DNA from: Neolecta irregularis DAH-3
Taxonomy: Eukaryota > Ascomycota > Neolectomycetes > Neolectales > Neolectaceae
NCBI GenBank assembly: GCA_001929475.1
Contig: LXFE01000693.1
Location: 1 to 15,951, forward strand
Direction of reading: 5' to 3'
DNA length: 15,951 nt
The translations under genes were made by a program, and so were the position numbers. Below the pieces are notes generated by a model. That model was not told the DNA's origin. It was given only the letters and a program-made list of their open reading frames with translations, and ran no database searches. Positions 10,182-15,951 of the stretch are shown here, in pieces (positions within the stretch are counted from its first letter, which is position 1; every line of letters begins with the position of its first letter).

Positions 10182-10826
10182 TCAAACTGCAGACTGAGCA
10201 TTTTTTGTGCTTGTGATCTGGGTCGATGACGATGTGTTGCTGATCGATGACGATGTGCTCGCAGCTTGATGATATGATTTCTTAGCCCCCTTCACTTGCG
10301 GTTTGACTGCTCTGACGAAAGCTTTTGCATCTTCACCCCGCCCAATTCTCTTAAGGCTTTTGGCAATGTCTTTAGCACTATCCACAGTAGCCACGAGTAT
10401 GCCGCGTAAGGCGTGAACTTTGTCTTCTGAGAATCCGAAGGAATCAGTCCTCGAGGAGGCTTTCAGGATCTCCGTGTTGCACTGTTCAAACAAAGACGAT
10501 ACCTGAGACGATACTTGATTAATGTCCAGATCCTCATAACTGCCGAAAGGACTATTGCTGGATGAATAATCTATGAAATTAGTCGAACGACGTCAACAAG
10601 GACAACTGACCGACTGTTAGAGAAAAAGAGGTTATTTGTTGTTTGACTGTTGTGCATACTTCTAAGGCATGGTCTGCACAATCCATGCAGTCATAACCAT
10701 AATCATTTGACTCGTCGCTGTCGATCGGCGCGGCAAAGACTAGGAAATGAGACTTAATCGACTGAGAGCAAACACACCCGAAATGAACAAGGTGAACACA
10801 GCGAAGGAGATGTTGAGAAATTTCAT
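10182..10826 (-). CDS. Small secreted Cys/Ser-Thr protein, 3 exons, unknown family
   Basis: Exons: 10826-10778, 10739-10611, 10570-10182; total 567 nt, 188 aa; introns 38 and 40 nt (the second has a clear CTAAT branch site). The first 20 residues form a classic signal peptide: MKF, a hydrophobic core, then SVFAAP with probable cleavage after Ala19 or Ala20. The first intron interrupts the signal-peptide codons. The mature protein has an acidic start, a Cys pattern of C34, C37, C45 and C90 (CMDCADHALEVC) and a Lys/Arg-rich helical middle (IAKSLKRIGRGEDAKAFVRA). Its tail from about residue 160 is Ser/Thr-rich, contains a 7-residue repeat and is likely O-mannosylated. There is no C-terminal hydrophobic tail, so a GPI anchor is unlikely. 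Size and layout suit a cell-surface or effector-like fungal protein, but I recognise no family. The model rests on frame, splice signals and the signal peptide. Confidence 0.72.
10223..10257 (-). repeat. In-frame 21-nt tandem duplication in the Ser/Thr tail
   Basis: TCGATGACGATGTG is present at 10223-10236 and 10244-10257, a step of exactly 21 nt (seven codons). It encodes the repeated TSSS-type motif near the C-terminus of the secreted protein. Unit-sized, in-frame gain of this kind is common in fungal surface proteins. Confidence 0.7.
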
Positions 10827-10891
10827 GATTGCCGAGTCGAGTGGAATAAACTTGAGGATGGATGATTCAAACTCGAGAAATATTGACCATC

Positions 10892-10898
10892 ATTTATA
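10892..10898 (-). promoter_or_regulatory. TATA-like box upstream of the secreted-protein gene
   Basis: TATAAAT on the minus strand lies 66-72 nt before the ATG at 10826, a plausible distance for a short leader. It would suit a strongly or conditionally expressed secreted-protein gene. No transcription start data are available. Confidence 0.4.
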
Positions 10899-11347
10899 CG
10901 TGTTTCGGCAATCCATTTCTCCGTGATGGATAAAAAAAGTACGCACCAATTCGTTTGGCACGAAAGCTGCGCAAGTACGTGTCTTTCGGTTCGACTTGAT
11001 CCCGTCGAATCATAGAGCAGGGAGTAATCGGTTGTTCTCAGTGCGATGCTAGTCAGGATAACACCTCGATAAAAATAGACATCTCGACGACTTGCCATTG
11101 CTCATTTTTAGGGATTTCTCGTTTGACATGGACCCTGTCGATCGCGCAGTCACTTTCGAGACACTACATATATAGAACCCTCTCATGACAATAAAATGAT
11201 GAAAATTACAGTCTGTAGAAGGCGTTAAGTTGAGGCAAGATAGAGCGCGAAATAACTCAAAAATAGCTCGTTCCATTGCAGTGACTGTGTTTAGGGTTAG
11301 ACAAGGAGAGGAATCGGATCAATAAAAATAGGTTATAATTGTGGTTG
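10899..11347. other. Spacer between divergent frames
   Basis: About 450 nt separate the minus-strand secreted-protein gene from the plus-strand frames that begin at 11348. It carries a telomere-like TTTAGGGTTAG at 11290-11300. Two minus-strand frames here (91 and 75 codons) have no recognisable product and I regard them as chance. Confidence 0.4.
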
Positions 11348-11715
11348 ATGATGGAGTCTATTTGTGACATGCGGTCGTATATAATGGACGGGTCACGCTT
11401 TTGGGCATACCACTTAAAGATTCGGATATAACCCATGTATTCCTGCTGATCGAGAAAACCAGAGACAAAGGCGCATGGCTGATACGCCAGAATATTTTAG
11501 AAAAAATTCATTGGCTGGCACATCTAAGTCGGCTGGACTATGGAGAAGATAAAGTCTCCCTTTTCATTTTGAAAGTGTGGAACAGCGGAATGTGTTCGTT
11601 GATGGCGAATAAACAGGTTCTTACTAAGGCCAGAAATACTGGTGTCAATTATCTCGAGCTAAACTTTGACTACAGCCACCTGCTGAGCAAGGGAGCACGA
11701 ATCAACCTGCTTTGA
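11348..11715 (+). pseudogene. Probable frameshifted gene, unknown family
   Basis: Two plus-strand frames overlap. The first starts at ATG 11348 and runs to a stop at 11429-11431, including MDGSRFWAYHLK. The second is open from about 11368 to the stop at 11713-11715, has no ATG near its beginning, and reads KDSDITHVFLLIEKTRDKGA onward through NYLELNFDYSHLL. The two share the bases encoding LK around 11411-11418, and a one-base shift there would give a single protein of about 120 aa. The second frame has the composition of a real globular protein. An alternative is a 56-nt intron (donor near 11366, acceptor at 11418) that joins ATG 11348 to the second frame in phase, but it lacks a good branch site. 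I do not recognise the family. It could be a recent pseudogene, a sequencing error or a spliced gene. Confidence 0.35.
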
Positions 11716-12226
11716 CTAGACATCGTACCACACAAATAGAATGATTGACAAGAACGATGACGCCGAGCTACTGTTTGTCTGATGGACCACGAGTGCATTA
11801 TCTATAGTAACGATCCAGTTAACCATGTGAGAATCCAGCTGGATAGCCTAGAAAGTCAAAATATCTAGAAATAGCTCAATTATCTGTCCATGAGCGTGAA
11901 CGCATTTTGGGCGGGTTGCCACTATATATAGCAGAAACCAACTCAAACAATCTTATAAAACTAATCAATCTATTGAGCTTGGAATTCTAAAGAATTCATT
12001 ATATATAGAGAGAGATCTTCAACTGGTCCCAATCCAGCATTACCCAAAAACTTGCTCCGTTCGTCTAAAGGAAAAGAAAAGAAGAAAACCCTAATCTTGT
12101 CGAAATGAGCTTGTCAAGATAGGGGAAGGAGGGGAAGCTAAAGTCGAGGAACGTCTAATTTTCTACTTTTCACTGAGAATCAAAAACCTACAAACTCATC
12201 AATCACCATTTCACACCGAATCAAAA
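11716..12226. other. PMR1 3' flank with palindromic AT-rich elements
   Basis: This is about 510 nt of non-coding sequence downstream of the PMR1 stop. It contains the palindrome CTATATATAG at 11922-11931, GAATTC twice around TAAA at 11982-11997, and an AAACCCTAA telobox-like motif at 12086-12094. There is no gene, although a plus-strand promoter for an unseen short transcript cannot be excluded. Confidence 0.45.
11982..11997. repeat. GAATTC-TAAA-GAATTC hairpin
   Basis: Two EcoRI-type palindromes flank a four-base loop. They lie about 230 nt beyond the PMR1 stop and next to a TATATATA tract. The element could mark the PMR1 3' end region, or may mean nothing. Confidence 0.35.
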
Positions 12227-15200
12227 TCAAACCGCACACCTAGATTTCATGCCCCTGTTCTTGTTGACCCATTTTCTTGCTTCGTCAATCCACATGACCG
12301 AACTGGCTAGGAAGGTCAATCCTACAAGGTCCCACAGTCCAATTGGTTCCGTTTGAAAGACGTTACGTAGGAAAGGAGTGTAAATTACCAACAGTTGACC
12401 GAGAAGAGAGCCACCGACGGCGTAGTTAAACACGGTATTCGTAGGCATCGAGAAGACTGATTTTGTGGCCGATCGGCATGATAATGCATTAAACATATCA
12501 AACAGCACGAAACACGTGAATGTCTATGGACAAAGGTCAGTTTTTGCACGAGATATATCGGGGGTAAATAAGCGAACCATTGTTGTGTCTCGAGAAGTAA
12601 CTTGTCCGTCGACGAGATTGTACATGTAGACGATTAATGTGCCGAGTAAAATGACGCAAGCCTGTGTACATACGCGGAAAAGGACCTTTCGAGTAAGAAT
12701 AAGGGCGTCTCTGGATCTAGGAGGTTGAGACATGACTTCTGGGTCGACTGATTCTACTCCCAATGACTGCGCAGGCGGACCATCCATAAGAATGTCTAGC
12801 TTATCAGCACCCAGAAGAGAATAAATAGTGGAATTACTGATCCAAAGGATTTGCATAGCGTTGAGGGGGTTGGGAAGACCAAAGAGGGTTGAAATAGCGA
12901 TCAATGAGAGAGCAGCCATACTTGTACTCAGCTGAAAAGTCACAAAATTCCGAATGTTATAAAAGATTGCTTTTCCTAATATTGGGTTAGATGGAGCTGA
13001 TAAGAGTTTAGAAGGAGTTCAAACCTTCTTCGATGGCACCCAGAATGGTGGTGAAATCGTCGTCGGTGAGAATCATATCTGCTGCTTCTTTGGCCACATC
13101 TGTACCCAATTTTCCCATACTTATCCCTATATCAGCTAATTTGAGCGCGGGGGCATCGTTCACGCCATCCCCTGTCATTGCAACAACTTCTCCTGAAGCT
13201 TGTAGTGCCTTTACAATTTTCATTTTATGGCGCGGTGTGGTCCGTGCAAATATTGTGACTCTGGAGATAAGTTCTTGGAGTTGTCGCTCAGACAGGTTAT
13301 CTAATTGTTCTCCTGAGCAGACGGAATGGAATTGCGGGATTCCAAGGGATTGAGCTATCGATACGGCGGTTTGCTCCGAATCGCCGGTGATCATGATGAC
13401 TTTGACTCCTCCATGTAGTAATTTCGAGATACTTTCGGCGACATGAGGACGCGGAGGGTCATACATTCCGACGAGGCCGCAAAATGTAAGATCTTGTGGC
13501 GATGACGAGCGACCGAGAGCGAGAGCTATCACCCGGAGACCCTGTTGTGCCATTTTCGATGCTGCAATGTTGATTTTTTTAGGATCGAGGGGTTCAGTTT
13601 TCCCATCACGGTATAACTGGTTTGTGCAATTTTGAAGAACGCAGTCGTGTGCTCCTTTTACGATACAGAATTGTTCGGTAGAGCCATAAGTATTTCCAGT
13701 GACTGCCTGCCACTTTCGTTCACTTGAAAAAGGAATTTCTTTTGTCCGTTGGAAAGTCTGCTAATTAGGTAAGAGCAAGTTAACATATACATCTCGATTG
13801 TCTGTGAGACCGAAGGATGAGAGAATTTCCATGAATGCAACGTCTGTAGGCTGACCCACAATTTTTCCATATTCGTTTATTCGTGAATTATTGCAAATAT
13901 TTCCTATCCAGAGGGCTTTCTTTAGGGCGACGTTGTGGTTGAGAAGGTAATGGGCACTTTCTACTGTGCAGTCGATGGGCTCATCGTCTCCACAAGTGTA
14001 AGTATGCGTGATGGTCATATGGTTCATAGTAAGGGTGCCTGTAGTAAACATACTGAAGGGAAAAGAGCGGGCTACCAGTTTTATCGCTGCAGACGACACT
14101 GACACTGCCTAGGGTTTCCACACTGGGAAGTCTTCTAACGATGGCCTTTCTACCAGCCATTCTGAAGACACCCAAAGCGAGGGTGACTGTGACAATGATG
14201 GGCAGACCTTCTGGGATGGCAGCAACGGCGAGGGATACGCCGATGGTGAACATATCGAGCCATGGGCGGCCCTGGACGAGACCAATGAAGACGATGACAC
14301 CAATGACGCAGAAGCTTAGGAATGAGAGTTGTTTTCCGAGGGCATCCATGGACTGTTGGAGGGGTGTTTTTGGTTTCTCGACCTGGAGTCAGTTTGGGGG
14401 GCTCAATATCTGAAGACTTGCCGTCTGCATCAATGAAAAGACTCCGCCAAGCTCTGTATCCATGCCAGTGCCAACAACAAGCCCCTTTCCATGGCCTGGT
14501 GTGAGGGGCAGTATGGGGGGATAGGAGTATACCATGACGGACCAGAGTGCCCATGAAGGCTATGTTTCTGCGGTCTGTGACGGGGAGAATTTCGCCGTTA
14601 GACTGGATGGCATTTACATGTTTTTCTGTGGGCTCGTTCTCGCCTGTCATGTTGCTTTCATCGATCTGGAGATGGACAGCCTGGTGGTGAGCTATTAAAA
14701 AGAAAATAGAGGAAGGGGGCACCTCTAGGAGACGCAGGTCAGCGGGGATGCGGTCGCCAACATGAATCTTTATTATGTCGCCCGGGACGATTTCATTTGC
14801 GAGGAGGCGGATGCTGTGGTCGCCGCGGAGAACGGAGCAGTAATGGGGCACGAGCTTGTTCAGCTCTTCGAGTGATTTTTCTGAGCGGTACTCTTGGACG
14901 AAGCCAACTGCGGTCAGCGAGATGATTCAGAAAAGAGTCTGCGTACCTGTGGTGACGATGAGAATGGCGAGCGAGATGCTGAGGGCGTCGTCGGTGTTGC
15001 CCATGAGCAGCGATACTGCTGCACTGCCCAGCAGCAGCAGAATCAGCGAGCTCTCGTAAAACTGCTTGACAAAGCGCAGCAGCAGGCCTTCGTGCTCGGG
15101 GGCATCCAGCTCGTTTGCACCGTGGACAGCGCGGCGGTGGGCGGCCTCGCGGGGACTCAGGCCGTGCGGATCCGCAAACAGCTGGGCGAGAGCATCGGCG

Positions 15201-15277
15201 ACAGACAGCTCGCAGAAGCGCGCGCTGGCATTAGCAACAGGCACAGGCAGCAGGCGGGCGGGTGGTGATCCGGTCAT
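12227..15277 (-). CDS. PMR1: Golgi/secretory-pathway Ca2+/Mn2+ P-type ATPase (SPCA/Pmr1), 10 exons
   Basis: This pump uses ATP to load Ca2+ and Mn2+ into the Golgi, feeding Mn2+-dependent mannosyltransferases and clearing toxic Mn2+. Exons: 15277-14947, 14907-14723, 14680-14533, 14495-14422, 14382-14076, 14038-13791, 13757-13025, 12975-12838, 12795-12578, 12523-12227; total 2679 nt, 892 aa. Introns are 39, 42, 37, 39 (GC-AG), 37, 33, 49, 42 and 54 nt. In order: M1/M2 (about 76-113) leading into [20 protein letters not shown]; actuator loop TGE at 184-186; M4 motif PEGLP at 303-307; phosphorylation site CSDKTGTLT with Asp346; DPPRP at 531-535; TGD at 555-557; hinge TGDGVNDAP at 626-634. In M6, Asn722, Asp726 and Gln731 match yeast Pmr1 Asn774, Asp778 and Gln783, the Ca2+/Mn2+ site and Mn2+ selectivity residue. 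All catalytic residues are present, so it should be functional. The length fits the family (yeast 950). The 5' end is much more GC-rich than the 3' end. Confidence 0.97.
13758..13790 (-). other. 33-nt PMR1 intron with tandem TAG-CAG acceptor
   Basis: The donor GTATAT is followed by CTAATTAGCAG. Using the second AG removes 33 nt and gives [19 protein letters not shown], which matches the Pmr1 family spacing. The first AG removes 30 nt and inserts one Gln. Both keep frame. Confidence 0.75.
14383..14421 (-). other. 39-nt GC-AG intron in PMR1
   Basis: The donor reads GCAAGT after ACG, and the acceptor is CTGACTCCAG with an obvious branch site. The two flanking exons are in the same frame with a TGA between them, so the removed piece must be a multiple of three. 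The GC donor gives 39 nt and keeps the VFSLMQ...[11 protein letters not shown] motif intact. The only GT donor of a compatible phase (60 nt) would delete VFSLMQ. Confidence 0.75.
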
Positions 15278-15284
15278 GGGCGTG

Positions 15285-15309
15285 AGAACAAGCAGGATGC
15301 GCTTGTTCT
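15285..15309 (-). promoter_or_regulatory. Perfect 9-bp hairpin in the PMR1 5' leader
   Basis: AGAACAAGC (15285-15293) and GCTTGTTCT (15301-15309) are perfect complements around a 7-nt loop. The base of the stem is 8 nt upstream of the PMR1 ATG. If transcribed it would form a stem almost touching the start codon and could affect initiation or bind a protein. Confidence 0.5.
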
Positions 15310-15320
15310 GGTGGTTGGAC

Positions 15321-15364
15321 AGCCTGCTGTCTCACTCTGTCTGGCTCTGTCTCTCGCTGTCTCG
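15321..15364. repeat. Imperfect 10-nt tandem repeat (CTCTGT type), about 4 copies
   Basis: Four consecutive decamers end in CTGT (at 15330, 15340, 15350 and 15360), most carrying a CTCTGT core, followed by a partial unit. On the PMR1 sense strand this is a purine-rich GACAGAG tract about 45-90 nt before the start codon. Confidence 0.6.
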
Positions 15365-15884
15365 TTCCTGAGTAGTGCCCCTTGGCCACAGGCGTAGACG
15401 CACCTGCTGCACATGCGTTGCTCTGCCGTTCAGTCGTCCATCCCGCCAGTCGCGCATCCTTCCTCTCCGAAGGCCCAGTTATTCAGCCTTCAGCTGGTCC
15501 CGGCTCGTATTGCTAATCGTACTGGAAACTATAGGCTGCCACCACAGCCTCACGAGGACACCAGCCCCAGGACGCCAGCACTGCAGCCCACAGCGGGCCA
15601 GCCATGCTCCTGTCCTGTCCTGCTTTCCTGCCGCCTTCAACACCATGTCTTGTAGTTATTATTACGCACAACCAAAATCCATGCAGCGTTTTCTCTCGTC
15701 CATTCAGAAACATGTATTTGTACCTTTCATCCTTCCTAGCGATGGAGCCTATTATTATTCAAATATTGTTTTGCACTCTATTGTCTACGAGTTTCGACAA
15801 GCTCAGTTAGAAGCTTTCAACCCTGCACCATAACGTTTAGCCCCCAAAATATGACTAAAATTGGGATATTAACTATGATAAGCC
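15365..15884. other. PMR1 upstream region, no gene supported
   Basis: The first half (to about 15620) is GC-rich, with a short TCCTG x3 run at 15608-15622. The second half turns AT-rich. A long plus-strand frame here (15375-15833) begins with GTG and has a low-complexity composition unlike a real protein, so I do not call it. Confidence 0.4.
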
Positions 15885-15885
15885 T

Positions 15886-15951
15886 AAGTCCAATTCTGGA
15901 CTTTGGACTTGCTTGCTTGCATATTTCAGGCCTTTGGACTTGCTTGCTTGG
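15886..15951. repeat. Direct repeat and hairpin at the window edge
   Basis: CTTTGGACTTGCTTGCTTG occurs at 15901-15919 and again at 15932-15950, a 31-nt step. Just before it, AAGTCCA (15886-15892) and TGGACTT (15897-15903) form a perfect 7-bp stem with a 4-nt loop, and TGGACTT recurs inside both repeat copies. The array may continue beyond the window, so it could be a minisatellite or the end of a mobile element. Confidence 0.6.

Noticed and set aside
10823-11098. 91-codon minus-strand ATG frame upstream of the secreted-protein gene
   Set aside because: It overlaps the start of the signal-peptide ORF and the TATA-like box, and its product resembles no protein. A chance frame in leader or promoter sequence is more likely.
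13033-13353. Antisense frame inside PMR1
   Set aside because: It lies opposite the strongly conserved hinge and phosphorylation-domain exon, so it is a shadow of the real codons.
14150-14413. Several long frames on both strands within PMR1
   Set aside because: They are GC-driven shadow frames. The true frame is fixed by PEGLP and CSDKTGTLT.
14383-14442. 60-nt GT-AG alternative for PMR1 intron 4
   Set aside because: It keeps frame but deletes VFSLMQ, which is conserved in the Pmr1 family. The GC-AG 39-nt intron keeps it.
15375-15833. 152-codon plus-strand frame upstream of PMR1
   Set aside because: It starts with GTG, has Arg/Ser/Pro/Cys-rich low-complexity composition, and overlaps the presumed PMR1 promoter. 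No family pattern is visible.
1-15951. CRISPR array, intact transposon or viral gene
   Set aside because: There are no regularly spaced repeats with unique spacers, no terminal repeats flanking a transposase, and no polymerase or capsid-like frame. The window is eukaryotic.

Overview
This window is nuclear DNA of a eukaryote, most likely a fungus. Three conserved eukaryotic housekeeping genes can be read end to end (the autophagy lipid-transfer protein Atg2, prohibitin-2 and a Pmr1-type Golgi Ca2+/Mn2+ pump). All three are interrupted by spliceosomal introns that are strikingly short: 33-54 nt, mostly 35-42. A small secreted protein and an F-box protein, both typical of fungal gene content, sit between them. 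I cannot place the organism to a phylum. Coding regions have mixed base composition, intergenic stretches are AT-rich, and a GC-rich block covers the 5' end of the pump gene.

Layout. 1-382: 3' flank of ATG2. 383-5049 (-): ATG2, 8 exons, predicted 1468 aa. 5050-5852: spacer holding the ATG2 upstream region and the PHB2 3' flank. 5853-6852 (-): PHB2, 4 exons, 294 aa. 7002-7408 (-): a possible small three-exon gene, weakly supported. 7409-8353: non-coding, with a short uORF and small direct repeats before the next gene. 8354-9307 (+): single-exon F-box-like protein, 317 aa. 9413-9838: unresolved open frames without a usable start, perhaps a relic. 10182-10826 (-): small secreted protein, 3 exons, 188 aa, with an upstream TATA-like box. 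11348-11715 (+): two overlapping open frames that look like one frameshifted gene. 11716-12226: PMR1 3' flank. 12227-15277 (-): PMR1, 10 exons, 892 aa. 15278-15951: PMR1 upstream region with a leader hairpin, a decamer repeat and a direct repeat running to the window edge.

Every splice junction in the four main spliced genes was placed by hand. Each junction keeps frame and, in the three conserved genes, restores a family motif. Exon lengths sum to whole codons in each (4407, 885, 567 and 2679 nt including stop). Functionally the window is a set of ordinary housekeeping genes with accessory or decaying sequence between them. ATG2 and PHB2 are neighbours on one strand and both have links to autophagy, but nothing in the sequence shows that the pairing is more than chance. 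I see no novel multi-gene system, CRISPR array, tRNA, rRNA or intact transposon. The most unusual features are the very short introns (one of them GC-AG), the frameshifted frame near 11.4 kb and the GC-rich block at the PMR1 5' end.
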